Positions 28,796-37,963 are shown, counted from the stretch's first letter. The stretch: 64,000 bases of DNA from Bifidobacterium cuniculi (GCF_000741575.1 NZ_JGYV01000001.1:496001-560000), one strand, 5' to 3'. Notes: generated by a model not told the origin, from the letters alone. Program-made: numbers and translations.

Positions 28796-29611
28796 GTGAC
28801 CACCGCATCATTCATACCCACCACGGCACAGGCCACGGCCGCCGGCTACTATCCGCCGCGACGCACCGTCGAAGTCACCGGCGTGCGCCAGCTCGCCCAG
28901 GGCGTGTTCCGCTTGACCTTCCGTGATGCCTTCATCGCGGAGCATGCCAAGCCGGCACAGTTCGTGAACCTCTACTCGCACAACCCGTTGCACATGTCGC
29001 CGCGTCCCTTCGGCGTCGCCGATGTGCACGGCGACGAAGTGGCCGTGATCTTCGCCGTCGTGGGCTACGGCACCGACGAATTCAGCCGCATGCAGGCCGG
29101 CGACCGGATCGACGTGCTGGGCCCCTTGGGCAAGTCCTATGACGTCGGTGCCGATGCGCATTACGTGCTGGTCGGCGGCGGCCTGGGCATCCCGCCGCTC
29201 CTGCGTGCGGCACAGGTCCTGTCCGCACGCGAGGACGCCACGGTGACCACGGTGTTCGGATACCGCAACGAGCATTTCGCCGACGAGTTCGTGGCACCCT
29301 TCGCAGATCGGGCCCTGGCCATCGACGAGTCGGAAGGCAACGTGATCACGCTGCTCGAACGCATCGAGCACGAACTCAGGACCGGGCAGCGGCCCGTGAC
29401 CATCCTGTCGTGCGGACCGCTGCAGATGCTCAAGGCAGTGTCCTCCTGGGCGGCCAACCGGGACATCGCCTGCCAGTTCAGCCTCGAGGAACGCATGGGC
29501 TGCGGCTACGGCACGTGCGTGGTGTGCGTGGTGGACACGGTCGACGGACGGCAGAAGGTCTGCGTGGACGGCCCGGTGTTCACGCCCGAACAACTCGGCT
29601 GGACCGAATGA
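28796..29611 (+). CDS. pyrK: Dihydroorotate dehydrogenase B electron-transfer subunit
   Basis: A 271-residue FAD and 2Fe-2S protein that passes electrons from PyrD to NAD. The start chosen is GTG 28796 behind GGAGAGGAAG. SPRPFGVAD is the FAD-binding motif and LVGGGLGIPPLLRAA the NAD-binding loop. The 2Fe-2S cysteines lie in MGCGYGTCVVC plus VCVDGPVF. It is directly followed by pyrD. Confidence 0.93.
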   Translation: MTTASFIPTTAQATAAGYYPPRRTVEVTGVRQLAQGVFRLTFRDAFIAEHAKPAQFVNLYSHNPLHMSPRPFGVADVHGDEVAVIFAVVGYGTDEFSRMQAGDRIDVLGPLGKSYDVGADAHYVLVGGGLGIPPLLRAAQVLSAREDATVTTVFGYRNEHFADEFVAPFADRALAIDESEGNVITLLERIEHELRTGQRPVTILSCGPLQMLKAVSSWAANRDIACQFSLEERMGCGYGTCVVCVVDTVDGRQKVCVDGPVFTPEQLGWTE

Positions 29612-29625
29612 GGGGAGTGGAGACA

Positions 29626-30573
29626 ATGAACGAGCAAGCATCCATGGATATCTACGCACCGCACGCATGGCGCCACGGCACCATGGTCGCCGGCGTGCGA
29701 TGGAAGAACCCCGTCGGCACGGCCTCGGGAACCTTCCAGCTCGCTGCCGTCGGCAATTTCTACGATGTCGCCCAGCTGGGCGCGGTGAGCACCAAGGGCG
29801 TCTCCACGGTGCCGTGGGAAGGCAATCCCGCACCGCGCACCGCGGAAAGCCCGGCAGGCACCGTCAATGCCGTCGGCCTGCAGAATCCCGGCGTGGATAC
29901 CTATTTGGTCGACGAATTGCCCAAGCTCAAGGCCTTGGGTGCCACGGTCGTGACGAACGTCGCCGGCCATTGCGATGACGACTACGCTCAGGTGGTGGAG
30001 AAACTTGCGGATTCGCCTGCGGACATGCTGGAAATCAACGTGAGCTGCCCGAACGTGAGCCATGGCGGCATGTCGGTGGGCACCGATCCGGTGGCCCTGT
30101 CGCATCTCATCGAGCGCCTGCGCAAGATCACCGACAAGCCCATGGTCGTCAAGCTCACGCCGAACGTCACTGACATCGCCGGCATCGCCCGCGCGGCCGT
30201 CGAATCCGGCGCCGACTGCCTGAGCATGATCAACACGCTGGTGGGCATGCGCATCGACATCAGGACGGGCGAGCCCATCATCTCCAATGTCACCGGCGGC
30301 GTCTCCGGACCGGCGGTCTTCCCTGTCGGTCTGGCCTGTGTGTGGAAGGTCCGTCAGGCGTTGCCGGACATCCCGATCATCGGCATCGGCGGCATCGACT
30401 CGGGGGAGAAGGCACTTGAGTACCTGTATGCCGGCGCCAACGCCGTCGAGGTGGGCGGCGCCGCGCTGGTGGAACCGACTGCACCGCTGCGCGTCGCGCA
30501 TGAACTGGAGCTGTTGCTCGACGCCCGCCCGGAACTGGCCGACAAACTCGCCAAGGGCGACACCTGGCGCTGA
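29626..30573 (+). CDS. pyrD: Dihydroorotate dehydrogenase B catalytic subunit
   Basis: A 315-residue FMN barrel enzyme. ATG 29626 sits behind GGAGTGGAGA; an ATG at 29608 that overlaps the pyrK stop is in frame but has no binding site. [10 protein letters not shown] and STKGVST are early FMN contacts, [13 protein letters not shown] gives the active-site cysteine typical of class 1B enzymes, and [19 protein letters not shown] is the phosphate-binding end. Pairing with pyrK predicts NAD as acceptor. Confidence 0.95.
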   Translation: MNEQASMDIYAPHAWRHGTMVAGVRWKNPVGTASGTFQLAAVGNFYDVAQLGAVSTKGVSTVPWEGNPAPRTAESPAGTVNAVGLQNPGVDTYLVDELPKLKALGATVVTNVAGHCDDDYAQVVEKLADSPADMLEINVSCPNVSHGGMSVGTDPVALSHLIERLRKITDKPMVVKLTPNVTDIAGIARAAVESGADCLSMINTLVGMRIDIRTGEPIISNVTGGVSGPAVFPVGLACVWKVRQALPDIPIIGIGGIDSGEKALEYLYAGANAVEVGGAALVEPTAPLRVAHELELLLDARPELADKLAKGDTWR

Positions 30574-30589
30574 GAGAGGAAGGAGCACC

Positions 30590-31294
30590 ATGACCATGTT
30601 CGAGACCCTCGATCACCGTTTCACCAGGTTCCTGCTGGAATCAGGGGCCCTGAAATTCGGTGAGTTCACCCTGAAGTCGGGCCGCAAGTCGCCGTATTTC
30701 ATCAACGCCGGCGCCTTCGACGACGGACGCAGGATCGCCACGTTGGGTGCCTTCTACGCGGAGAAGATCCAGACGGAGATTGACAACGAGCGGCTGCCGG
30801 TACGCATCGACACCATCTTCGGCCCCGCCTATAAGGGCATCCCCCTGGCGGTCACCACCGCAATCGCCATGCAGCTCAACTATGGCGTCACCTGCGGCTA
30901 CACCTTCGACCGCAAGGAACGCAAGGACCATGGCGACGGCGGTCTCATGGTGGGCAAGCCGTTGGAGGACGGCGCCAACGTCCTGCTGGTGGACGACGTG
31001 ATGACCGCCGGCACGGCCGTCCGTGAGGTCGTTCCCAAGCTCAAGGCGCAGGCCGACGTGAACATCGTCGGCCTGGTGCTGTCGGTCGACCGCATGGAGA
31101 AGACCAAGGACGCGGACGTCTCGGCAGTCCAGGCGGTGCAGGAGGAGTTCGGCTTCCCCGTACTTGCCATTGCCAACGTCCGCCAGATCTTCGACGCCGG
31201 ACGGCAACTGGCCGATCCGGCGGGCGATGGCATGGTCGTCGACGACGCCATCGCCCGCGCAGCCGAGGAATACCTGGACCAGTACGGCGCATGA
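30590..31294 (+). CDS. pyrE: Orotate phosphoribosyltransferase
   Basis: A 234-residue enzyme converting orotate and PRPP to OMP. ATG 30590 follows [22 protein letters not shown] is the orotate/PRPP loop, [11 protein letters not shown] the flexible loop and [15 protein letters not shown] the PRPP-binding motif. It closes the pyr operon, and a perfect palindrome follows five bases after the stop. Confidence 0.96.
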   Translation: MTMFETLDHRFTRFLLESGALKFGEFTLKSGRKSPYFINAGAFDDGRRIATLGAFYAEKIQTEIDNERLPVRIDTIFGPAYKGIPLAVTTAIAMQLNYGVTCGYTFDRKERKDHGDGGLMVGKPLEDGANVLLVDDVMTAGTAVREVVPKLKAQADVNIVGLVLSVDRMEKTKDADVSAVQAVQEEFGFPVLAIANVRQIFDAGRQLADPAGDGMVVDDAIARAAEEYLDQYGA

Positions 31295-31298
31295 ACGA

Positions 31299-31344
31299 AT
31301 GGCGGTGTGCGTCCCGACACATGTGTCGGGACGCACACCGCCAT
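31299..31344. terminator. Perfect palindromic terminator after the pyr operon
   Basis: A 22-bp perfect inverted repeat centred at 31321/31322 (23 bp with the flanking A-T pair), with no spacer beyond the CATG centre. It lies between pyrE and the next same-strand gene. A U-tract is almost absent (GTTCC). Confidence 0.8.
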
Positions 31345-31377
31345 GTTCCGTACCAGCTGACCGGAAAGAAGGAAGAC

Positions 31378-32001
31378 GTGCCGCAGGCAGTGCTCTATAC
31401 CGATTTCGACGGGGTGATCAACGCCTTCGGCACCATGTCAAGACCGATCACGGCCCATGACGACACCGCGTTCGGTCTTGACATGGCCAAGACGATATGC
31501 GTCGCTGAAGGGCACGCCTATCTGGTGCAATGGTCAGGGGAACTCGTGGCTGCCATGGCGGAGCTGGCCACCGCCGGCTTGGTGGAACTGGCATGGCTCA
31601 GCACCTGGCAGCCCTTCACCGGCAGGCTCGAACAGGCATTGGGGTGGGACCATGTCCCGGTCGAGACGGTCCGCTGGTATGATCCGGTGACCTTGGCACA
31701 CCTGCGGGACGGCAAGTTCGCCGCCATCCAGTCGCGGGCACGCCATGAACAGTTGCAGCAACGGCCGTTGCCCATCATCTGGGTCGATGACGAGGAGTGC
31801 ACGCCGCAGCGCCGTGACCTGCTGCAGGGGATGGGACTGCGGGTTCCGATGCTCATGGTCCGTCCCGACAGTCGCATCGGCATCTCGCGACGGCAGTGGT
31901 CCCTCATCGTGGATTTCCTGAGCACACCGGAACGGTACGGGCAGGTCACCCTGGACGAGGAAGCGACCGCCTCGTCACACGACGGCCACTTCGGCTACTG
32001 A
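31378..32001 (+). CDS. HAD-superfamily-like protein, HAD_SAK type
   Basis: A 207-residue protein starting at GTG 31378 behind GGAAGA. LYTDFDGVINAFGT is a HAD motif I with both aspartates, LAWLSTWQ fits motif II and IIWVDDEECTPQRR the acidic motif. Small HAD-like domains of this kind occur in RNA-repair cassettes and as solitary genes; the substrate is unknown. It ends convergently with the HxlR regulator, sharing 7 bases. Confidence 0.75.
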   Translation: MPQAVLYTDFDGVINAFGTMSRPITAHDDTAFGLDMAKTICVAEGHAYLVQWSGELVAAMAELATAGLVELAWLSTWQPFTGRLEQALGWDHVPVETVRWYDPVTLAHLRDGKFAAIQSRARHEQLQQRPLPIIWVDDEECTPQRRDLLQGMGLRVPMLMVRPDSRIGISRRQWSLIVDFLSTPERYGQVTLDEEATASSHDGHFGY

Positions 32002-32342
32002 CGGTCGGACCACAGCATCTGCGTGGCATTCGCATCCGCCAGGTTGACCATCCTCGTCAGCGGCACCACGAAGTCGTGGCCGAGTGGCGTGAGGGAGTAT
32101 CGCACCTGTGGGGGAGCGGTGTTCCCGATGACATGACGGCGCACCAATCCGTATTTCTCGAGATACTTGAGGTTCTGTGACGCCATGCGTTCGCTGATGC
32201 CACCGATGGCGCGGCATAGTTCGCTGAACCTCAGGTCCCCGGATTCAAGCGCCAGCAGGATGAGTGAGCCCCACTTGCTTCCGATGACGGAAAGGGGGAA
32301 GCGCAGAGGGCAGGTCTTCTCGAAAATGTCATAACGAGCCAT
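31995..32342 (-). CDS. HxlR-family transcriptional regulator
   Basis: A 115-residue winged-helix regulator. CPLRFPLSVIGSKWGSLIL and LRFSELCRAIGGISERMAS followed by LKYLEKYGLVRRHV are the family core; CP at the front is the conserved cysteine that often senses thiol stress. The start ATG 32342 (MARYDIFEKTCPL) is chosen because a longer reading upstream would run through the AT-rich operator. The target gene is not obvious; autoregulation is likely. Confidence 0.85.
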   Translation of the reverse strand: MARYDIFEKTCPLRFPLSVIGSKWGSLILLALESGDLRFSELCRAIGGISERMASQNLKYLEKYGLVRRHVIGNTAPPQVRYSLTPLGHDFVVPLTRMVNLADANATQMLWSDRQ

Positions 32343-32356
32343 AGAAGTATCATAAC

Positions 32357-32398
32357 TTTGTCTTACGATAAGTAAGGTACTTACTCTAAGTAAGTATT
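32357..32398. promoter_or_regulatory. AT-rich promoter/operator region of the HxlR gene
   Basis: AGTAAG-GTA-CTTACT at 32371-32385 is an inverted repeat, flanked by further CTTAC (32362) and AAGTAAG (32388) half-sites. Such a repeated half-site in an otherwise GC-rich genome suggests the binding site of the adjacent HxlR protein. Nothing else is seen from 32400 to 32480. Confidence 0.5.
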
Positions 32399-32481
32399 CT
32401 TTCCACTCCACCACTGCCATCGAAAACAACACTGATGTAATTTACCAGCACAGAGCACAGAGTGCCACTTCCGTCGGACAT

Positions 32482-32522
32482 GCCGATGCCCCTGCAAGGG
32501 GATTCCTCGCAGGGGCATCGGC
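32482..32522 (-). terminator. Hairpin downstream of the LysR gene
   Basis: A 14-bp perfect stem (32482-32495 with 32509-32522) and a 13-base loop, 13 bases past the LysR stop on the minus strand. Confidence 0.7.
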
Positions 32523-32534
32523 GTAGTCGAAACC

Positions 32535-33464
32535 TCAGTCCTCGATGATGTCGTATCCGTGTTCGGACAGGACTTCCCGGAGCTTCTCGAGGTAGGTGAG
32601 GGCCGGTTTGCTCAGCTTGGCCCGTTCGTGGTTGATCCATCCCACCAGCATGGTCTCCTCGCATTCCAAGGGCACCGTCACGATCTTCTCGTTGTTGAGG
32701 TCGCCGTTGTCGATGCCGGTGCACACCGTATATCCGTTGAGGCCGATGATGAAATTGAGGATGGTGGCACGGTCGGTGACGTTGATCTGCTTGGGTGAGT
32801 ATTCGGGCCACACGGCCTCCTCCGCAAAGTAGAAGCTGCCTTCCTCGCCCTGCTCGTACTGGATGAAGGGGAACGGCTTGAGGTCGTCCATGGTGACGGT
32901 CTTCTTCATGGCGAGGGGGTTGCCCCGGGAGATGAAGACATGCAGGGGTGCCCGGAACAATGGATGGAACTCCAGGTGCTTCTCCCGCAGCAGCTTGCCG
33001 ATGACCTGCTTGTTGAAATCGGAGAGGTAGAGGATGCCGATGTCGGAACGCATGGTGGCTACCTGGTCGATGATGTCACGGGTGCGGGTCTCCCGGATGG
33101 TGAACTCGTATTCGTCGGACTTGATGGACTCGATCATCTTCACGAAGGATTCCACTGCGAACATGTAATGCTGGGTGGAGACCGAGCAGAGCTGCTTGCG
33201 CGGCTTGGCGTTCTTGTACCGTTCCTCGAGCAGGGCGGCCTGGTCCAGTACCTGGCGTGCGTAGGTGAGGAACTCGGCACCGTCCACGGTCAGGGAGATG
33301 CCCTGGGAGGAGCGTTTGAAGATCTCGATGCCCAGTTCGTTCTCGAGGTCCTTGACGGAGGAGCTCAGGGCCGGCTGGGAGATGTAGAGTGCGTGGGATG
33401 CCTCGTTCATGGAGCCGCATTCCACGATCTTGACGATGTACTTGAGCTGCAGCAAGGTGGTCAT
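32535..33464 (-). CDS. LysR-family transcriptional regulator
   Basis: A 309-residue regulator. The N-terminal winged helix is clear: LQLKYIVKIVECGSMNEASH and YISQPALSSSVKDLENELG followed by FKRSSQGISLT. The rest is a periplasmic-binding-like effector domain. Its ATG overlaps the stop of the upstream HAD hydrolase gene (ATGA), so the two form one transcript; LysR proteins usually act on divergent neighbours, but none is divergent here. The effector is unknown. Confidence 0.9.
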   Translation of the reverse strand: MTTLLQLKYIVKIVECGSMNEASHALYISQPALSSSVKDLENELGIEIFKRSSQGISLTVDGAEFLTYARQVLDQAALLEERYKNAKPRKQLCSVSTQHYMFAVESFVKMIESIKSDEYEFTIRETRTRDIIDQVATMRSDIGILYLSDFNKQVIGKLLREKHLEFHPLFRAPLHVFISRGNPLAMKKTVTMDDLKPFPFIQYEQGEEGSFYFAEEAVWPEYSPKQINVTDRATILNFIIGLNGYTVCTGIDNGDLNNEKIVTVPLECEETMLVGWINHERAKLSKPALTYLEKLREVLSEHGYDIIED

Positions 33465-34111
33465 GGGCGTTCCTCGTTTCCTTCCAATACGTGCAGGTCC
33501 TCCAGGTCGGCGCGGACCTGTGCCGCGTCATGGAACCGGAGGGCATGCCACCCGACCGTCCGGGCGCCTTCGACGTTCCTGGCGGTGTCGTCCAGGAAGA
33601 GGGTATGGCCGGGGTCGAGTCCGAAGCGTGCCTGTGCGAGTTCGTAGATGGCGGCATCCGGCTTGTGCAGGCGTTCGACGCCGGAGACCACGGTGTCCTC
33701 GAGCAGTCCCTGCAGGACGGGGAAGCGTTCGAAGGCGAAGTGGAAGGTCTCGGACGACCAGTTGGTCAGTCCCCAGGTCCTGATGCCTGCCGCCCGCAGG
33801 TCGGTCAGGAGCGTTTCCATGCCGGGCACCATGCTGGGGAGGGCATCGCCATAATGCGCGATGTAGTAGGCGAAGACATCCGCGATGTCCTGCCCGTGGT
33901 CTGCCTGGACCATGGGCAGGATGTCAGCGAGGAGCATGCCGCCATCCATGCGGTCCTCGTAGTCGAAGAACCCGTAAGGGTCGTCGGGCGCCACGATCGC
34001 ATCGACCAGTTCCTTGGGATAGTGGCCGTCCAGTGCGGCACGACACTGCCAGTCGACGAGGACACCGCAGAAATCGAAGACGACGTCGGTGATGGTTGGT
34101 GGTACTGCCAT
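33461..34111 (-). CDS. HAD-superfamily hydrolase (subfamily IA)
   Basis: A 216-residue phosphatase-like protein. Motif I reads VVFDFCGVLVDW, with the nucleophile Asp13 but Cys15 in place of the usual second aspartate; relatives of the YihX type often have glycine there. Motif II is WGLTNWSSE, the lysine lies in HKPD and motif IV is TLFLDDTARNVEGAR. The gene overlaps the start of the LysR gene, so they are co-expressed. The substrate is unknown, probably a sugar phosphate. Confidence 0.85.
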   Translation of the reverse strand: MAVPPTITDVVFDFCGVLVDWQCRAALDGHYPKELVDAIVAPDDPYGFFDYEDRMDGGMLLADILPMVQADHGQDIADVFAYYIAHYGDALPSMVPGMETLLTDLRAAGIRTWGLTNWSSETFHFAFERFPVLQGLLEDTVVSGVERLHKPDAAIYELAQARFGLDPGHTLFLDDTARNVEGARTVGWHALRFHDAAQVRADLEDLHVLEGNEERP

Positions 34112-34189
34112 GACTGCCTTTCCAGACGGTGGGGTGTGGTCCTTCGCGGTCCAGTGTACCGTCTGGGAGGCAACATGGGGCCATCCGGC

Positions 34190-34924
34190 TCACATATGGT
34201 CAAGTACGTCGAGCAGGTCCGTCACGTTGCGTACGTCGCGTACCACCTGGCGGGCGCCATGGCGGTTGGCCACGATGCCGGGCGTGGCATCCACGCCGTA
34301 TTCCCCGGCGATATGCGGGTAGATCGTCGCGTCGTACAGTTCGGCCCGCACGTTCGTGTTGGCGGCGGCCAGCCGCTGTGCGGCATGGGCCGCCCGCGCG
34401 CATTCGTCGCCGTCAAGCGAGACGAGCAGCATCAGGTCCACCGGGTCGTGGATGGCTTCGATGCGTTTCGTCTCCTCCTCGGACAGGGGCTGGCCGGGCC
34501 CGGCCGCGTTGAACAGGCCCATGACGAAGGGGTGGAACTGCCGGCCGGCAGGCACGCCATGGAAGGCCAGGCCGGCCGGACCCAGGACGCCGTTCCCGTC
34601 GACGTTCAGCACGCGTACCAGGGGAGTGGCGTAGGGAAGGTTGCTGGACAGGTCCACCACGTGGTGGCCGTCGATGCCGAGTCCGGTGACCTGCTCCTCG
34701 ATGGTCAAGAGCCGTCCCTGCGAGATCGTCACAAGGGCATGCGCCATGGTGCGCAGCAGGAGCGCCTCGGACGAGCGGTCGAGCTGGAGCTGCAGCGTAA
34801 GGGGACGATCCATGCGTGCGCACTCGACGCGTATCTTGCGGATCGACTCCTCGCCGAAGAGCTCGGGCCACAGGAAACGTGCGGCATCCAGCGCCGCAGC
34901 GCCGTCAGTGGGATGCTGGTCCAT
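34190..34924 (-). CDS. AhpF N-terminal-domain-like thioredoxin-fold protein, flavoprotein part missing
   Basis: A 244-residue protein corresponding to the tandem thioredoxin-fold N-terminal domain of the peroxiredoxin reductase AhpF. LAFHGVPAGRQFHPFVMGLF matches the first fold and VSLDGDECARAAHAAQRL with ATPGIV the second. AhpF has a CxxC in SCHNC; here the first cysteine is Gly172 and only Cys175 remains. The FAD/NADH half that AhpF carries is absent. It may be a monothiol carrier or a non-redox remnant. It stands between the HAD hydrolase and the NAD(P)HX repair gene, 33 bases from the latter. Confidence 0.65.
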   Translation of the reverse strand: MDQHPTDGAAALDAARFLWPELFGEESIRKIRVECARMDRPLTLQLQLDRSSEALLLRTMAHALVTISQGRLLTIEEQVTGLGIDGHHVVDLSSNLPYATPLVRVLNVDGNGVLGPAGLAFHGVPAGRQFHPFVMGLFNAAGPGQPLSEEETKRIEAIHDPVDLMLLVSLDGDECARAAHAAQRLAAANTNVRAELYDATIYPHIAGEYGVDATPGIVANRHGARQVVRDVRNVTDLLDVLDHM

Positions 34925-34957
34925 GTGATGGGTCTCCTTTTCGTATGTTCGGGTGGT

Positions 34958-36727
34958 TCAGGCGAACTGGGCGGTGGTAATCAGCAGGTCGAAGGCGTCG
35001 GGGAGGGCGTCGACCACGTCCCCGGCGATGATGGGGTGTCCGATGGCCTGTTCGTGGGAATCCTCGGCTTGCTCGCCGACCAGCCGGGGTTGCTGCCATG
35101 CGTGCTGGTCGCTGTGGGATGCGAGTGCCGCCGCCAGCGAGTGGGTGTACACGGCGCCGGCCACGGTCGTCGTCATGACTTCGGGGTGCCGTTCCAACCA
35201 ATCCGCGTGGGAGGCCAGGAAGGCGCCGATGATGCCGGCCAGGACGTCGCCGGCGCCGGCGGTGGCCAGCAGGGATGGTGCACGTCCGCACATCAGTACC
35301 CGGGGGGAACCGGAACCGTCTGCGCCGACCACCAGCGTGTGGTCGCCCTTGAGCAGCACGGTGGCGCCGGTGGCCTCCCATGCGCGCAAGGCGCAGTCCC
35401 TTGGGCGCGCCGTGACGTCGTCGACGGCGGTGGGGGTGCCGAGGCGGGTGAGCAGCGCCGCCATTTCCCCGGCGTGCGGAGTGAGGACCACCTGCGGCGG
35501 CACCCGCTGCGGCAGGAGGTCCAGGGCGCCGGCATCCACGACGATGGGCGGCATGGCCTGTGCACGGCGGTCCGTGCCCGGGTCGCCGGTGAGTGCGTAG
35601 TGCTGCAGGAGTGCGCCGATGGCTTCACGCTGGATGTCTTCGCCGTGGTCGTGGGCATGGTCGGGAATGCCGCTGCCGACGACCCACGCCTGGACGTGCC
35701 CCTTGCCGAGGACCGCCTCGGGCAGTCGCTGGAGGACGAGGTCCTGTGCGCGACGGGGGCCGAGGTAGCGGACCATGCCGGTGTTGGATCGGGCTGCGGC
35801 GGCGGTGCCCAGTACGGCCGCCCCGGGGTATTCGACGGATCCGGTGATGAGCCCGACGACGCCGCGGTCGTACTTGCCGTCGGTGACGTCGGGAATGCGG
35901 ATGGCCTGCTGGGCGTGGCCGCGGTGGATGAGCTCGACTGCAGGCCGTGCCTGGTCCAGGTCGAAGTCGAAGTCGACCAGGTCCGTGCGGCCGCATGCGC
36001 CGGCGGCCGGCGGCAGCATGGCGCATGGCTTGAGTGCGCCGAACATGACGGTGATGTCTGCGGGGATGTAGGGGCCGGGCAGGGTGCCGTCGTCCACGCC
36101 GACGCCCGAGGGCGTGTCCACTGCCACGACGAGGGGAAAGGTCAGGGCGGTGGCGTCCTGGGGGAGTGCGGGGTGCGTCGGCGCCCGCCGGTCGTCGGTG
36201 CCGAGTGCCTCGGCCATGGCGGCGGGAATGCCCCGCAGGGCTCCTTGCACTCCGATGCCGGTCATGGCGTCGATGAGGATGTGGCTGCGGCGGGCATGGT
36301 CGATGGCCTTCGCCAGCCGTGCACCCGCTTCGCCGGAGGAGAAGCCGGTGGGGGCTCCGGGAATCTGCGATGACGGGTCGAGGGGGAAGACATGGCCGCC
36401 GTTCTCCATGAAGGTCAGCAGTCCCTCCTCATGCAGTTGCGGTCCCGTCGCAATGGCCGTCACATGCAGTCCCTGGGATGCGAGGATGGCTCCGGCGAAC
36501 AGCCCGTCGCCGCCGTTGTCCCCGCCGCCGACCAGCAGCGTGATGCGCAGTTGCGCCCCCTGCCATCCCTGCTCGTGGATGGTGTCGATGACGGTCTTGG
36601 CGATGGCGTTGGCCGCCATGCGCATGAGGGGGACGCCTTCGTCGAGCAGCGGACCTTCCATGGCACGTACGGCGGCGACGTCGTAGGCGTTCGTGGTGAG
36701 TGTGATGTCATGCTCTTCGCTGGTCAT
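34958..36727 (-). CDS. nnr: Bifunctional NAD(P)H-hydrate epimerase/dehydratase
   Basis: A 589-residue metabolite-repair enzyme that restores NAD(P)HX. The N-terminal YjeF domain has LLVGGGDNGGDGLFAGAIL, and the C-terminal ADP/ATP-dependent dehydratase domain (ribokinase-like) has VVLTPHAGEMAALL and ATAGAGDVLAGIIGAF. The start ATG 36727 (MTSEEHD) follows GGAAG; a longer in-frame ATG at 36775 is less likely. An intervening G-V-D-D-G segment is family-typical. The gene is divergent from bsh. Confidence 0.93.
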   Translation of the reverse strand: MTSEEHDITLTTNAYDVAAVRAMEGPLLDEGVPLMRMAANAIAKTVIDTIHEQGWQGAQLRITLLVGGGDNGGDGLFAGAILASQGLHVTAIATGPQLHEEGLLTFMENGGHVFPLDPSSQIPGAPTGFSSGEAGARLAKAIDHARRSHILIDAMTGIGVQGALRGIPAAMAEALGTDDRRAPTHPALPQDATALTFPLVVAVDTPSGVGVDDGTLPGPYIPADITVMFGALKPCAMLPPAAGACGRTDLVDFDFDLDQARPAVELIHRGHAQQAIRIPDVTDGKYDRGVVGLITGSVEYPGAAVLGTAAAARSNTGMVRYLGPRRAQDLVLQRLPEAVLGKGHVQAWVVGSGIPDHAHDHGEDIQREAIGALLQHYALTGDPGTDRRAQAMPPIVVDAGALDLLPQRVPPQVVLTPHAGEMAALLTRLGTPTAVDDVTARPRDCALRAWEATGATVLLKGDHTLVVGADGSGSPRVLMCGRAPSLLATAGAGDVLAGIIGAFLASHADWLERHPEVMTTTVAGAVYTHSLAAALASHSDQHAWQQPRLVGEQAEDSHEQAIGHPIIAGDVVDALPDAFDLLITTAQFA

Positions 36728-36985
36728 CGGCGGGCTTCCTTCGGTCGTGTCATGCGTGGCACGGATGCGCCACATGCTCCTACTCTAGTACCCGGGAAGC
36801 TGCCTGCGGTCCGTGGTTCAGCCATGGGCCGGCGAGGGGCGCCATAGGCATTGCCGGGCACCTTCCGCGCCCATTCCGCTGAGGACGATATGCAATGCCA
36901 TTGCCGGGAGCCACCCTAGAATGGGAGCGAACATACATGGCGGGCGCGCCACGAGAGTGCGCCGGCATCTGGAAAGGACTATGTC
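36728..36985. promoter_or_regulatory. Divergent nnr/bsh intergenic region
   Basis: No gene here. A TAGAAT at 36917-36922 is a possible -10 for bsh without a clear -35. A short direct repeat around CATTGCCGGG (near 36850 and 36900) is noted without interpretation. Confidence 0.25.
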
Positions 36986-37930
36986 ATGTGCACTGCCGTA
37001 CGGTTTACCGATGACAAGGGCAATATGTACTTCGGCCGCAACCTGGATTGGAGCTGCGGCTATGGCGAGAAGATCGTCTACACGCCGGCCGACTACGCCT
37101 GGTCGCCGGCCTTCAACGCCGAGGACCGCAACCATGCGGTGATCGGCACCGGCATCATCGTCGAGAACACCCCGCTGTACTTCGACTGCGCGAACGATGC
37201 CGGCCTGGCCGTCGCCGGCCTGAACTTCCCCGGCTACGCCCAGTACGCCGAGGACAGCGTGAACTTCTCCACGAACGTGGCCGCCTACGAGTTCCCCCTG
37301 TGGGTTGTCCGCAGCTTCACCACTGTGGACGAGGTCGCCGAGGCCCTCAAGAACGTCACCATCGTGGCCAAGCCGATCAACGACCAGTACCCGGTCTCCA
37401 TGCTTCACTGGATCATCGGCGACGCCACCCGCAGCATCGTGGTGGAGTACACCGCCGATGGCATGCACGTGTACGACGACGACGTGGACACCCTGACCAA
37501 CCAGCCGGAGTTCCCGTACCACCGCGCCAACCTCATCAACTACGTGAACGCCGACCCGAAGCCGATCGACGAAGCCAAGTGGGGCAACGCCACCCTCAAG
37601 GCCTGGGGTGCCGGCCTGAGCGCCCACGGCCTGCCGGGCGACCCGAACTCCACGTCCCGCTTCGTGCGCGCCGCCTACTCCAACGCCCACTACCCGGCCA
37701 AGGAGGGCGAGAAGGACAACGTGACCCGCCTGTTCAAGACGCTGTCCAGCGCCGCCATGGTGGAGGGCAACTCCATGATGGACAACGGCCAGTACGAGAA
37801 GACGATCTACACGGGCGGCTATTCCACCGCCACGAAGACGTACTACCTGAACACCTACGACGACCCGACGATCGTGGCGTACCCGGTGTCCGAGTTCGAC
37901 GCCTCCAGCAACGAGCTGCAGTCCAAGTGA
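36986..37930 (+). CDS. bsh: Bile salt hydrolase (choloylglycine hydrolase)
   Basis: A 314-residue Ntn hydrolase that deconjugates glyco- and tauro-bile salts in the gut. ATG 36986 gives MCT, so Cys2 becomes the N-terminal nucleophile; a nearby ATG at 36981 is out of frame. Arg18 and Asp21 lie in FGRNLDW, Asn80 in GLNFPG, Asn172 in LTNQPEF and Arg225 in STSRFVRA. These equal Asn175 and Arg228 of the B. longum enzyme after a three-residue deletion. It stands alone, with its own terminator behind. All catalytic residues are present, so it should be active. Confidence 0.97.
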   Translation: MCTAVRFTDDKGNMYFGRNLDWSCGYGEKIVYTPADYAWSPAFNAEDRNHAVIGTGIIVENTPLYFDCANDAGLAVAGLNFPGYAQYAEDSVNFSTNVAAYEFPLWVVRSFTTVDEVAEALKNVTIVAKPINDQYPVSMLHWIIGDATRSIVVEYTADGMHVYDDDVDTLTNQPEFPYHRANLINYVNADPKPIDEAKWGNATLKAWGAGLSAHGLPGDPNSTSRFVRAAYSNAHYPAKEGEKDNVTRLFKTLSSAAMVEGNSMMDNGQYEKTIYTGGYSTATKTYYLNTYDDPTIVAYPVSEFDASSNELQSK

Positions 37931-37963
37931 GCCGCGTCCGTGGCATTGCCACGACGCTGACCC

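Noticed and set aside
26353-28836. An 827-residue minus-strand frame opposite pyrC and pyrF
   Set aside because: Composition and lack of any domain show it is a shadow of the pyr genes.
31299-31344. Insertion-sequence end or recombination site
   Set aside because: Position directly after the last pyr gene and the perfect single palindrome are better explained as a terminator.
33491-36373. A 960-residue plus-strand frame opposite the HAD, AhpF-like and nnr genes
   Set aside because: It spans three clear minus-strand genes and intergenic gaps without any motif.
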